This document shows, in pieces, positions 55,101-63,161 of a stretch of DNA of 64,000 nt. This DNA comes from Halomonas sp. MCCC 1A13316. GTDB taxonomy: Bacteria > Pseudomonadota > Gammaproteobacteria > Pseudomonadales > Halomonadaceae. How positions within the stretch are numbered: the first letter of the stretch is position 1; each line of letters opens with the position of its first letter. The stretch lies in contig NZ_CP053382.1 in the NCBI RefSeq assembly GCF_014931605.1, forward strand, positions 1,116,001 to 1,180,000, given 5' to 3'. Made by a program: the position numbers and the translations under genes. The notes under the pieces were generated by a model. The model saw only the letters and a program-made list of their open reading frames with translations, was not told the origin of the DNA and did not search any database.

Positions 55101-57723
55101 GCTCGACGCACGTGTTCTGCTGCAGTCCGTGGCGCGGGTGGCGCTGCTGGCACACCGCGGGCCGATTGCCGATCAGCTCGCGCTGATCCCTCCCGCGCTT
55201 CGCTACCCACCAGCTGAGCTGGCCTCAAAGAAGGCGATTCCGCGCGAGACGGTAGATGAGGCGCCGGGCGCTGAGACTCCGCCGGCTCTCGAATTCTTCA
55301 ATGGCCTGGGGGGCTTCGACAAGCAGGGTAGGGAGTATGTGACCGTACTCGAGGCAGGGCGCTCCACGCCGGCCCCGTGGCTCAACGTGATAGCCAATGC
55401 CGGGTTCGGTTTCCAGGTGTCGGCGGAAGGCTCAGGCTACCTTTGGGCCGACAACAGCCGCGAAAACCCGCTCACCCCTTGGGCGAACGATGCCGTAATG
55501 GACCCCAGCGGCGACGCGATCTACGTGCGCGATGAAGAGACCCACGCGGTGTGGACGGCCACGGCACTACCGGTGCGTGACGAGGGGCGTTATGTCGCCC
55601 GGCACGGCTTCGGCTATAGCCGCTTCGAGCACGAGGCACACGGTATCGCACTTGGCCTCGTGCATTTCGTGCCGCTCGACGATCCTGTTCGTATTTCGCG
55701 TTTGACCCTCGAGAACCGCTCTGGGCGGCCCCGCCGGTTGTCCGTTACCGCTTACGTGGAATGGTCGCTTGGCCGGTCTCGAAGTTCGTCAGGCCCGTTC
55801 CTGATAACGCAGCGGGATGAGAATAGTGGCGCAATGTTCGTACGCAATCCATGGAACATGGCGTTCCCCGGTCGCGTTGCCTTTGCCGACCTGTGCGATC
55901 TGCAAACGGCCTGGACAGCGGATCGCGCTGAATTTCTCGGCCACGGGGGCAACCTGGCCTCTCCTGCGGGGCTTGCCGGTCGCACCCCGCTTTCCGGCGC
56001 CACCGGTGCCGGCCTGGATCCCTGCACAGCCCTGCAGTGCACCATCGAGCTGGCGGTGGGTGAGACGATAGACGTCGTCGCGTTCATTGGGCAGTGCCGC
56101 TCCGACGACGAAACCAGAGACCTCATCATCCGTTATCGCGAGGCCGATCTTGATGCCGAGCTCGCCAAGGTCACGGCCTACTGGCAGAAGCAGCTTGGTG
56201 CAGTGCAAGTCTCCACTCCCGACCGTGCCATGGACATCATGCTCAATGGGTGGCTGCTTTACCAAACCATCGCCTGTCGCATCACGGCCCGTTCCGCCTT
56301 CTACCAGGCCAGTGGCGCTTACGGTTTTCGCGATCAACTGCAGGACGGCATGGCCCTGACCTTTGCCAGCCCCGAGACGACCCGAGCTCACCTGCTGCGT
56401 GCCGCTTCGCGACAGTTCGTCGAAGGGGATGTGCAGCACTGGTGGCTGCCCCATTCCGGTCAGGGCGTCCGGACCCGCATATCCGATGATCGGGTCTGGC
56501 TGGCCTATGCCAGTGCGCTCTACATCGCGACGTCGGGAGATGCCGCCGTACTGGACGAGCCGGTGAGCTTCCTGGAAGGCGCCTTGCTCGGTGACGGCGA
56601 GCATGACGCCTTTTTCCAGCCCATGATCGCCGACGAAATCGCCTCGCTCTACGAGCATTGCGCCCGCGGCTTGGACCAGTGCCTGGCGTTGACGGGTGAG
56701 CATGGCCTGCCGCTGATCGGCGGCGGCGACTGGAACGATGGCATGAACCGGATGGGAGAAGCGGGCAAGGGGGAGAGCGTTTGGCTGGGCTGGCTGCTGG
56801 TACGCACCCTGGACATATTCACTCCGCTTGCCGAACAGCGCAGCTCGGAAGCTGCCCGTGCCAGCCGCTGGCGGGCCCATGCAGCCTCGCTGCGGGATTC
56901 GCTCGAACATCACGCCTGGGACGGCCAATGGTATCGGCGGGCGACCTACGACGACGGCAGTTGGCTCGGTACCCAGGAGAGCGAGGAATGCCGTATCGAC
57001 TCGATTGCGCAATCCTGGGCGGTACTATCCGGTGCGGCAAATCCTCAGCGGGCCGCAACCGCCATGCGCTCGCTGGAGCGCGAATTGCTTCGCGCAGATC
57101 CCGGGCTTGCCCTGCTGTTCTGGCCGCCCTTCGACCAGCCCGCGCGCGACCCGGGTTATATCAGCGGCTACCCTCCCGGGCTCCGAGAAAATGGCGGCCA
57201 GTACAGTCATGCCGCGATGTGGGCAATACTGGCATATGCCCAGCTGGGAGAGGGCGATAAAGCCACCGACCTGTTCTCGATGCTCAACCCCATCAATCAT
57301 GCCCGTACGCTTCAGGAGGTCTCGCGCTATAAAGTCGAGCCCTATGTGGTCGCTGCCGATGTCTATTCCGTTGCTCCGCATGTCGGTAGAGGCGGCTGGA
57401 CCTGGTATACAGGGGCTGCCGGTTGGATGTATCGAGCGGGGCTCGAAGGCATCCTGGGTATTCGCCGCGAAGGCGATTATCTGACCATTGCCCCCTGTCT
57501 ACCCGCTGCCTGGCCGGGCTTCGAAGCGACCATCGAAGTGGCTTCTACTCATTACACCGTTCATGTGGAGCAGTTTCCCAAGGCGCGTTTCGTTACTGCT
57601 CACGCCCATCTCGATGGTAAAGACATAGACTGCGAAAAAGGAGAGGTCCGGGTGCATCTCGACGGCGCCCGGCACCATCTGGCAGTGGCTCTGCCAAATG
57701 CTCAACTTTCGGCTATTGAATAG
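49156..57723 (+). CDS. cyclic beta-1,2-glucan synthase (NdvB/Cgs type)
   Basis: This giant inner-membrane enzyme builds, closes and trims periplasmic cyclic beta-1,2-glucans, used in osmotic adaptation. Its 2855 residues match the family's usual 2800-2900. Regions: N-terminus with ELFSAERLEQHAGSLA; membrane helices at about 408-480; the GT84 domain with LDADTRLP near 632 and RQHRWTRGDWQ near 780; helices at about 815-870 and 935-985; a glycoamylase-like domain from about 1010 (RTWSFFETFVTARDNWLPPD); and GH94 phosphorylase parts from about 1540, with GGDWNDGMNRMG near 2523. GTG 49156 is the first start after an upstream stop at 49129; its ribosome site is weak. Confidence 0.92.
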   Translation: MAFLHRIAFGVFASSKPWNDTAPVRQELFSAERLEQHAGSLALAQRVTDKPPRVLPLARRLEDNAQVLLKAYRASAAEVAEGRDIVPAAAWLLDNYHIIEAQIREIRGDLPPGYYRQLPKLAEGPFAGYPRVFGLAWAFVAHTDSHLDPDNLQGFIAAYQRVQPLSIGELWAVAITLRIVLVENLRRLADQIVSEQAARNQADSLATRWLAPEGHRANLAEATPPRNTKPLAAPFVAQLAKRLRGLDSRANPMVDWLEGRVAAQGDSIDDMVQQAQQRQGAANVTVRNVITSMRLVSSIDWSELFESVSLVDARLNQGSPFATQDFPTRNSYRSAVEQLARGSGHEELEVVEYALAAAREATANAEGPVEAARLGDPGYFLIASGRPSLEQAIGFRPSPRERLRQAFLSYGMSGYVGLIALVTVGLLVLVIGTLWSLSLSAGESPLGWLSLLGLLGLLPATEVATLLVNRLIIFTVSAKPLPSLDLSEGVPSSLRTLVAVPTMLTSEADLQEQIERLEVHHLASGGGAIVYALLTDGVDAQHEDIAEDAPLLAAAGMAIEQLNHRYGDSEGDERFYLLHRRRVFNRSENCWLGWERKRGKLHELNRLLRGARDTTFLNPAVLPSDVRYVITLDADTRLPRGSASRLIGKMAHPLNRPRFDERHQRVMEGYAILQPRVTPSLPLGQQGSLYQRLFSAPGGIDPYAATISDLYQDLLGEGSFAGKGIYDVDAFEASLSGRIPENSVLSHDLFEGVFARAGLASDVEVIEEFPSRYDVAAKRQHRWTRGDWQLVPWIFARKMPWTGRLKLLGNMRRSLLTPLLLAGLVVSWLLPLQAALAGTLFVVTAIAAPTLLPLLISLVPTRAGVNWPHYFHQWILELKLASAQTLLWVALLPDQTWRMLDAIVRTLVRVSITRRHLLEWTTAAQSMGRPRLTLTGFYLSMAPGTALALVVSLGTVSHAPGAWPVVLPLALLWLAAPAIAAWISRPRSLAPQHALSEAEARELRLIARRTWSFFETFVTARDNWLPPDNFQETPQPVIARRTSPTNMGLYLLSVLAARDFGWLGALAGAERLEATLGIMQTLPRYRGHFFNWYGTQDLRPLDPKYVSSVDSGNLAGHLLVVANACEMWLETDLSFDPRPGIADHVHLAQVALEATPMAHGAGLTSLKAGLGDVAAHLQGDPNHEAWLPGLKRLSDRTAGMAQGALKNLEGHWAEEVLFWVGALHTSVDEHCRERELIAKSEFRDRLRARFIDIAGTARRMALEMEFGFLLVPERQLLSIGYSMEENTLDSSCYDLLASEARLASLLAIAKGDVPTRHWFRLGRTATPLDHGSALISWSGSMFEYLMPSLVMRAPAGSLLEQSNRLVVKRQMAYATSLGVPWGLSESAYNARDLEFTYQYSNFGVPGLGLKRGLSADLVVAPYATGLATMVDPLGARRNFVRLADMGALGRLGFYEALDFTRSRVPEGEEVVIVRSFMAHHQGMTIVAIANTLHDGRMRERFHREPIIQASELLLQERLPRDAAIAHPRAEEVKSAPSETLNESHAVRCITSTNEGGPLTHLLSNGRYSVMLTARGAGYSRWRHIAISRWQEDATRDHWGSFIFLRDSRMTHAWSASGPMPGEDMGVEKDRHDVLFAEDYARFTHSHGDLVTHLDVLVSGEDDSEVRRVSLTNSGRQTRDIEVTSYSELVLTTPATDNAHPAFAKLFVVTEYLDEFDALIATRRRRGPDEAEIWAAHFAVVEGQLLGETQYETDRARFIGRGHTVTTAAALTGKQPLTNTTGTVLDPIFSLRHRLRVAPGKVARIAFWTVVARSREALLDLIDKHHDRSAFERAKTLAWTQAQVQLRHLAISLDEAADFQRLAAPILYADPRFRASREAIARGAGPQSALWPHAISGDLPIVLLRIDSIDDMAQVRQLLRAHEYWRMKRLGVDLVIVNERASSYVQDLQQAIETAVHSSQSRPRIDEGHAQGSVITLRADLMRLDARVLLQSVARVALLAHRGPIADQLALIPPALRYPPAELASKKAIPRETVDEAPGAETPPALEFFNGLGGFDKQGREYVTVLEAGRSTPAPWLNVIANAGFGFQVSAEGSGYLWADNSRENPLTPWANDAVMDPSGDAIYVRDEETHAVWTATALPVRDEGRYVARHGFGYSRFEHEAHGIALGLVHFVPLDDPVRISRLTLENRSGRPRRLSVTAYVEWSLGRSRSSSGPFLITQRDENSGAMFVRNPWNMAFPGRVAFADLCDLQTAWTADRAEFLGHGGNLASPAGLAGRTPLSGATGAGLDPCTALQCTIELAVGETIDVVAFIGQCRSDDETRDLIIRYREADLDAELAKVTAYWQKQLGAVQVSTPDRAMDIMLNGWLLYQTIACRITARSAFYQASGAYGFRDQLQDGMALTFASPETTRAHLLRAASRQFVEGDVQHWWLPHSGQGVRTRISDDRVWLAYASALYIATSGDAAVLDEPVSFLEGALLGDGEHDAFFQPMIADEIASLYEHCARGLDQCLALTGEHGLPLIGGGDWNDGMNRMGEAGKGESVWLGWLLVRTLDIFTPLAEQRSSEAARASRWRAHAASLRDSLEHHAWDGQWYRRATYDDGSWLGTQESEECRIDSIAQSWAVLSGAANPQRAATAMRSLERELLRADPGLALLFWPPFDQPARDPGYISGYPPGLRENGGQYSHAAMWAILAYAQLGEGDKATDLFSMLNPINHARTLQEVSRYKVEPYVVAADVYSVAPHVGRGGWTWYTGAAGWMYRAGLEGILGIRREGDYLTIAPCLPAAWPGFEATIEVASTHYTVHVEQFPKARFVTAHAHLDGKDIDCEKGEVRVHLDGARHHLAVALPNAQLSAIE

Positions 57724-57789
57724 GCATGCCCATAAGCATCTGCATCGTTTTGAATTTTTCTTATTTTGTTAAAGAGTTATGGTGAAAAT

Positions 57790-58755
57790 ATGCGCGTCTT
57801 TGCCAATCCAGTGGGTCCCGGTTCGCTCTGGTTCGATAACCTCGCTACCGCCGACGGTATCCCCGTGGCTTACGATCCGCAGGCGCGGGCCTTCTTGCCC
57901 ATGCCTCCTTTCTGCGTCAACCGGGAGGTCATCGGCTGCAACTGGATCGCTCCAGAGCAGGGGGCTTTCTGTCGCTCCTGTGCCATGACGGAGCTGGCCC
58001 CCGATCCCTCGATTCCCGGTGCGATCCCGAACTGGGCGAAGACCGAGGCTGCCAAGCGCTGGGTCCTCGACAATCTCGGCCGCTGGCACTGGTTCCGGCC
58101 GGAGGATCCCGGCGCACGCCCCGTTTTTCACCTACTCGCCGAAGGGCTGACACCCGTGCTCATGGGCCATGTTGCCGGTAAGGTAACCATCAGCGTGGCC
58201 GAGGCGGACCCGGTGTTGAGCACAACCCGACGCCAGGCCCTGGACGAACCCTACCGCACCATGATCGGCCACATGCGTCATGAAATCTCGCATATGCTCT
58301 GGTGGCGGCTCAGCCTTCGCGATGATTTCCTCGATGCCTTCCGTGCCGAGTTCGGTGATGAACGTACGGATTACCCTGCTGCGCTCCAGCAACATTACCG
58401 GGATGGTCCGCCACCTGACTGGAGGCAGCGCTTCCTGACGACCTACGCCTCGGCGCATCCACACGAGGATTGGGCCGAGACCGCGGCGCACCTTCTGCAC
58501 CTGACCGATATCACGGACAGCTTCGTAGCGGCGGGCCTATCTACCCCGGAGCTGCCGAACCCGGGCTGGGATCCCTATTCGGAACCTGATGCCATGCGCC
58601 TGATCCATGTCGCGGCCTCCCTCGCGGTCGGAGTCAACCACGTCAATCGATCCATGGGGCTTTCCGATCTCTACCCCTTCGTGCTGTCGGGTGCCGCACT
58701 CCGCAAGCTCTCCTTCGTGCATGATTGGCTGCGCCGAGGTGCACAGGGGCTTTGA
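57790..58755 (+). CDS. putative zinc-binding metallopeptidase
   Basis: This 321-residue protein has an N-terminal four-Cys cluster (Cys42, Cys50, Cys61, Cys64; a zinc-ribbon arrangement) and a HExxH motif, His164-Glu165-His168 in MRHEISHMLWW. A downstream acidic/His segment, HPHEDWAETAAHLLH, may supply the third ligand. This is the layout of the family labelled 'putative zinc-binding metallopeptidase'. There is no signal peptide. It follows the glucan synthase by 66 bases. A few start codons are possible; MRVFANPV fits the family start. Confidence 0.82.
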   Translation: MRVFANPVGPGSLWFDNLATADGIPVAYDPQARAFLPMPPFCVNREVIGCNWIAPEQGAFCRSCAMTELAPDPSIPGAIPNWAKTEAAKRWVLDNLGRWHWFRPEDPGARPVFHLLAEGLTPVLMGHVAGKVTISVAEADPVLSTTRRQALDEPYRTMIGHMRHEISHMLWWRLSLRDDFLDAFRAEFGDERTDYPAALQQHYRDGPPPDWRQRFLTTYASAHPHEDWAETAAHLLHLTDITDSFVAAGLSTPELPNPGWDPYSEPDAMRLIHVAASLAVGVNHVNRSMGLSDLYPFVLSGAALRKLSFVHDWLRRGAQGL

Positions 58756-58827
58756 AGCGGTGCATGGCAGGAGGAGAGCGAGTCAGCTTATTGTCCAATC
58801 ACTGTTAGCTTACCCTCAGGTGGTCAT

Positions 58828-61254
58828 TTAATCCTTGTTTGTCTGCCAGCAGTGAGCCTCGGGAGAATAGTGCAATTCCAGCGGCTGGCTCTCGCTGAAC
58901 GGATACGTTTCGTTGCAGAACATGATTCGCTTCGGTTCGCCCCAGCCTTCGGGTGCCACCAGGGTCAGGCGATCGTGGTTCACGTCGAGCTCGAGCCAGT
59001 GACCGCGGAAACGTAGCCGCATATGCAAGCCCGGCAGCGCTTCGGGAAGGCAGGGGTTTAGGCGCAACATGCCATCGCGAACCTCGAGCCCGGTGTGGCC
59101 TCGCTGGATCAGGTCCACGCTGCCAGCCATGGCGCCCAGGTGGATGCCTTCCTGTGTCGTGCCCCCCTGACTGTCTCCGATATCGCTCTCCAGCACTTGC
59201 TGGAACAAGTCCCACGCCTGACGGCGGTCCGAGCGTGCCAGCACCCAGGCGGTCACGACCCGGCTCAGGGTGGAGCCGTGCGAGGTACGCTGCTGGTAGT
59301 AGCTGATGGTGGACTGGATCAGTTCGGGGGGGAAGGCATAACCGAGCTGGGAGAAGATATCGCTCAGTTCCTCGGCCGAGAACAGGTAGAACAGCATCAG
59401 CACGTCGGCCTGCTTCGATGCCTTGTAGCGGTTGACGGAATCTCCCTCCGCCTCGAGCAACCGGTCGAGACGGTGAATATCACCATAGCGCTCGCGGTAG
59501 CCGGCCCAGTCGAACTCCTGCAGGGCCTCGTATCCCTCGAACTGGCTGGGTATGCCATCCGCATGGAACGGCACGTACAGGTTTTGGCTGAGCGTAATCC
59601 ACTCGCTGATTTCCTCGTTCTCGAGGCCGAGAATATCGCTCAGCTCACCTCGACGCCGCTCGCCGATGAGGTCGTAGACGTGTGCCGCACGAGCCAGTAC
59701 CCAGGCGGCCATGACATTGGTATAGGTGTTGTTGTCGAGTCCCGGCGTCTGCGCGTCCGGGTAGCGGTCGTGAAACTCGTCGGGTCCCATCACGCCACGT
59801 ATGTCGTAGCGTTTGCGCTGCGGATTCCAGGTGGCTGCGCTTCGCCAGAATCGAGCGATCTCGAATAGCATCTCGGCGCCGAAGTAGGAAAGGAACTCGC
59901 AATCCTCGGTAACCTCGTGGTACCGCCATATGTTGTAAGCGATCGCGGCATTGACGTGGCGCTGCAAGGAACTGTCGTCGGGCACCCAACGCCCCGACTT
60001 GGGATTGAGATGCACCTGCTGGCTCTCTTCCCGTCCATCACTGCCGCTCTGCCATGGGTACATGGCGCCTTGATAGCCTGCCTTACGTGCCAAGTGGCGT
60101 GCTTCCTCAAGGCGCCGGTAGCGATAGCGCAGCAGTGCGCGCGTAATCTCGGGTATGCGATAGTTCAGGAAGGGAAAGATGAACAGCTCATCCCAAAAGA
60201 TATGCCCCCGGTAGGCCTCGCCGTGAAGCCCGCGGGCCGGTACTCCGGCGTCAAGGTCGACGATGTGCGGCGAAACCGTTTGCAGCAGATGAAAGATGTG
60301 CAGGCGAAGGATCATCTGGGCGCGTCCACCTCCATCGAGCTTCACATCGCAGCGCTGCCAGAGATGCTTCCAGAAATGCTGATGGCTCGACAGCAGATCG
60401 TCGAATGCCCCCGCCCTGGACACCGACTGGCAAGCGGCGAGGCCGGGTTCGGCAATGGCTCGATCCCGTGATGCATGCATCGCCACGACTTTCTCTATGA
60501 CGGCCTCGTCGCCTGGTGCAAGGTCGAGGGCCAGCTCATGGGCGATGTAGCCGGGCTCCTGGGATGTTTGGCGTTTATTCTCCCATGTCTGGCCGTTCAC
60601 GCGCAGGCGTGTACGTGCCGCTTGGGCGATATACATCCGGGAGTGACAGGTTTCGACTTGCAGACGAACCGTGTCGTCGCAGGGAACATCCGTCGACAAC
60701 GGCACCAGATGAGTGCTTGCCAATTGACGGTATCGCTCGACGCCAGCATTGATGACACGACCGTCCAGGGCCGAGCGAACCAAGACACGGCCTGACCAGT
60801 TCTCAGGGAGCAGGCGCCACTCGATAGCCCCGATGTGGGGGTGGGCCATATGCACCAGACGTCGCGTCAGCAGCCGAGTCTCCCGTCCCTGATGGTCGCG
60901 AAAGAAGAGCTGGCGCTTGAGTACACCCGCCTCGAGGTCAAGAGTCTGCCGGTAGTCGAGCAGATCGACTGCCATCAGGTTGAACCAGTCGCCGCCATCG
61001 GGTCGAAACGTCAGGCATAGCCAGTTGGGCAGGTTCACCAGGTCCTCGTTTTCGATCACGCGGCCGGCGATCTCGGTCGTAAGCCGATTGTAGCCGCCGG
61101 CGAGATAGGTGCCCGGGTAATGGATTTCGCCCGCTTCCGTTTCCTCTGCGGCAGCTCGGGTCGCAAAGTAGCCGTTGCCCAGCGTGCACAGCGCTTCACG
61201 CAGCCCTTCCTGGGTGGGATCGAAGTGAAGGTAGTCGAGTGTCCAGTCGTTCAT
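58828..61254 (-). CDS. GH65-family disaccharide phosphorylase
   Basis: GH65 enzymes split alpha-glucosides such as trehalose, trehalose 6-phosphate, kojibiose or maltose with phosphate, releasing beta-glucose 1-phosphate. The 808-residue protein has an N-terminal beta-sandwich (LGNGYFATRAA), the catalytic barrel with Glu493 in GVMGPDEFHD, and the phosphate-binding TSHGSTLS. A phosphate site favours phosphorylase over hydrolase. Its ATG overlaps the upstream HAD fusion gene by four bases, and that gene's mutase half would convert beta-glucose 1-phosphate to glucose 6-phosphate. Confidence 0.88.
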   Translation of the reverse strand: MNDWTLDYLHFDPTQEGLREALCTLGNGYFATRAAAEETEAGEIHYPGTYLAGGYNRLTTEIAGRVIENEDLVNLPNWLCLTFRPDGGDWFNLMAVDLLDYRQTLDLEAGVLKRQLFFRDHQGRETRLLTRRLVHMAHPHIGAIEWRLLPENWSGRVLVRSALDGRVINAGVERYRQLASTHLVPLSTDVPCDDTVRLQVETCHSRMYIAQAARTRLRVNGQTWENKRQTSQEPGYIAHELALDLAPGDEAVIEKVVAMHASRDRAIAEPGLAACQSVSRAGAFDDLLSSHQHFWKHLWQRCDVKLDGGGRAQMILRLHIFHLLQTVSPHIVDLDAGVPARGLHGEAYRGHIFWDELFIFPFLNYRIPEITRALLRYRYRRLEEARHLARKAGYQGAMYPWQSGSDGREESQQVHLNPKSGRWVPDDSSLQRHVNAAIAYNIWRYHEVTEDCEFLSYFGAEMLFEIARFWRSAATWNPQRKRYDIRGVMGPDEFHDRYPDAQTPGLDNNTYTNVMAAWVLARAAHVYDLIGERRRGELSDILGLENEEISEWITLSQNLYVPFHADGIPSQFEGYEALQEFDWAGYRERYGDIHRLDRLLEAEGDSVNRYKASKQADVLMLFYLFSAEELSDIFSQLGYAFPPELIQSTISYYQQRTSHGSTLSRVVTAWVLARSDRRQAWDLFQQVLESDIGDSQGGTTQEGIHLGAMAGSVDLIQRGHTGLEVRDGMLRLNPCLPEALPGLHMRLRFRGHWLELDVNHDRLTLVAPEGWGEPKRIMFCNETYPFSESQPLELHYSPEAHCWQTNKD

Positions 61255-62822
61255 GAGTGGGTTTCCAGCATATCGGCCAGACGCTCGAGGAAGCGCCCGA
61301 CGCAAACGGTGTCGCTCAAACGATGGCTAGCGGCGGTGACCTGGGAAGCGTCACCCACAAAGAGGCCGAGACCACCAATCTCACGCATCGCCGCGAAGGC
61401 ATCCTCGTCGGTCTCGTCGTCGCCGAGGTAGATCGGCATGACATCAGCCTGCGATAGGTCGAGGGCCTCGAGCAGCCAGAAAACGGCCTTGCCCTTGTCC
61501 CAAGGTAGCCGTGGGCGCAGCTCGAAGACCTTCTTGCCGCCGGTGCGTCGCAGCTGGGGAAGCCCCTCCGCCACCGACTCGACGGTTGTCAGGACGCGAT
61601 CCACGTCACTCTCGGCAACCAGCCGGTAATGGATGGCGATAGCAAAGCGCTTGCGCTCGACGAGCACGCCGCGGATTCCGGCCAGGCGCTGCTGCAGTTG
61701 GGTTTCTGCGGTGGCCAGGTGCGGCAGGAATTCGGCCGCTCGCTCATACTGCATGTGGAGTCCACCGGGACCGGTGATGTCGAATCCATGGCTTCCGGCA
61801 TACACCAGGCTACCGATACCCACTAGCTCGGCAACGTTGGCGCGATCGCGACCGCTGACGATAGCGACGCTACAGCGCTGGCCCAGGCGCTTGAGGATGA
61901 GGCGCATGGCCTCGTCGAGTATGGCGAGCTCGGGCCGGGCGACGATAGGCGTCAAGGTGCCGTCATAGTCTAAGAATATCGCAGGAAGCCTGTGTCCCAG
62001 GCGCTCGGCAATGCCATCGAAGCCAGCCAGTGCATCGGGTAATGGAGCCCCTTGTGCCGCTTCGGACGGCAGCAACTCGATCAGGTCGTCGATGACGATA
62101 TCTGCGCCATGTGCCAGCAAATCCTCGCGCTGCCCGGCACGGTCGACCCCGACCACCAGACCGAAGCCCGCTCTGCTGGCGGCCTCCACCCCCGACAGGG
62201 CATCTTCCACGGCAAAGGCCCGTTCTGGCGGTATGGCGAGTAGGCTGGCGGCGTGACTGAAGATGTCGGGGTGCGGCTTGCCGTTCAATCCCAGCCGCTC
62301 CGAATCGATTCCGTCGACCACGGCATCGAACAGATGGTGCGCTCCCACCCCGGTGAGTACGACACGGGCATTCTTGCTCGAGGAGACCACGGCTGTCTTG
62401 AGACCGGCAGCACGAATCGACTCGATGAACGCGATCGAGGAGGCGAAGACCTCGACGCCTTGGGAGGCCAGCAGCTGTTCGAAAAATCGCTGCTTGCGAT
62501 TACCCAGACCGCATACGGTTTCCCGGTCCGCACTATCCTGCGGGGTGCCGAATGGCAAGTGAATCATGCGCGACTCAAGGAAGCTGCGTACCCCCTCGTA
62601 GCGTGGCTTGCCATCGATATAGCGCCGGTAATCCTCGTTGGGGTCGAACGCCGCAAACGATACCCTGTCTTGTTCGACCCGCTCTGCGCGATAGGCATCG
62701 AAGAGCCGCTGCCAGGCAAGGCAATGCAGGCGGGCGCTATCGGTCACGACCCCATCCAGGTCGAACACCCCCGCACGATAGCAAGTTAACGTCAGGTTGG
62801 GCTTTGAATGTAACTGTTTCAT
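61251..62822 (-). CDS. fusion of beta-phosphoglucomutase and trehalose-6-phosphate phosphatase
   Basis: This single 523-residue chain has two HAD enzymes. The N-terminal half (residues 15-255) is beta-phosphoglucomutase-like: Asp21 and Asp23 in FDLDGVVTD, VVSSSKNA, GKPHPDIF and VEDALSGVEAA. The C-terminal half (280-520) is OtsB-like: Asp285 and Asp287 in FLDYDGTLTPI, VSGRDR, LPWDKGKAV and YLGDDETDEDAF. ATG 62822 follows AGGTGA. No OtsA gene is present; with the overlapping GH65 gene this suggests trehalose metabolism through a phosphorylase. Confidence 0.88.
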   Translation of the reverse strand: MKQLHSKPNLTLTCYRAGVFDLDGVVTDSARLHCLAWQRLFDAYRAERVEQDRVSFAAFDPNEDYRRYIDGKPRYEGVRSFLESRMIHLPFGTPQDSADRETVCGLGNRKQRFFEQLLASQGVEVFASSIAFIESIRAAGLKTAVVSSSKNARVVLTGVGAHHLFDAVVDGIDSERLGLNGKPHPDIFSHAASLLAIPPERAFAVEDALSGVEAASRAGFGLVVGVDRAGQREDLLAHGADIVIDDLIELLPSEAAQGAPLPDALAGFDGIAERLGHRLPAIFLDYDGTLTPIVARPELAILDEAMRLILKRLGQRCSVAIVSGRDRANVAELVGIGSLVYAGSHGFDITGPGGLHMQYERAAEFLPHLATAETQLQQRLAGIRGVLVERKRFAIAIHYRLVAESDVDRVLTTVESVAEGLPQLRRTGGKKVFELRPRLPWDKGKAVFWLLEALDLSQADVMPIYLGDDETDEDAFAAMREIGGLGLFVGDASQVTAASHRLSDTVCVGRFLERLADMLETHS

Positions 62823-62950
62823 CGAAGTCACCTGGCCGTGTTCGTTTCCATTCCCTGCTCCCTAAGTGTAGTGGGGCAGGGCGGCCACGTTTCCGTCGAC
62901 TGTCATCTAGGCTGAGGGCATACACTTCTTTCAAGGCGAAAGGGAGGCCT

Positions 62951-63160
62951 ATGCGAAAAGGCAAGGAAGTAAGGAGCCAGGAAACGCGCAGCAAGGGGAT
63001 CTGGCTGGTCTGGATCGTGGTGGCCTTGTGCTACGCGGTGCCGTATACGCTGCTCGGCGACGTGCCGCGCTGGTACGGCAGCTTCCTGTTCTGGGCGTTG
63101 GCGGGGCTGGTCGTGATCGTGCTGAACGTCTTCCTCACCCGCGACTTCAAGGACCGGTGA
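62951..63160 (+). CDS. small membrane protein paired with a sodium/solute symporter
   Basis: This 69-residue protein has a basic N-terminus and two helices (IWLVWIVVALCYAVPYTLL; FLFWALAGLVVIVLNVFL). AAAGGGAGG precedes ATG 62951. Its stop is one base before the symporter start. Small two-helix proteins often accompany SSS-family symporters, probably as accessory subunits. Confidence 0.75.
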   Translation: MRKGKEVRSQETRSKGIWLVWIVVALCYAVPYTLLGDVPRWYGSFLFWALAGLVVIVLNVFLTRDFKDR

Positions 63161-63161
63161 C

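Noticed and set aside
55789..57012. 407-codon minus-strand frame inside the glucan synthase
   Set aside because: It overlaps the conserved GH94 catalytic region and is explained by the high GC of the true gene.
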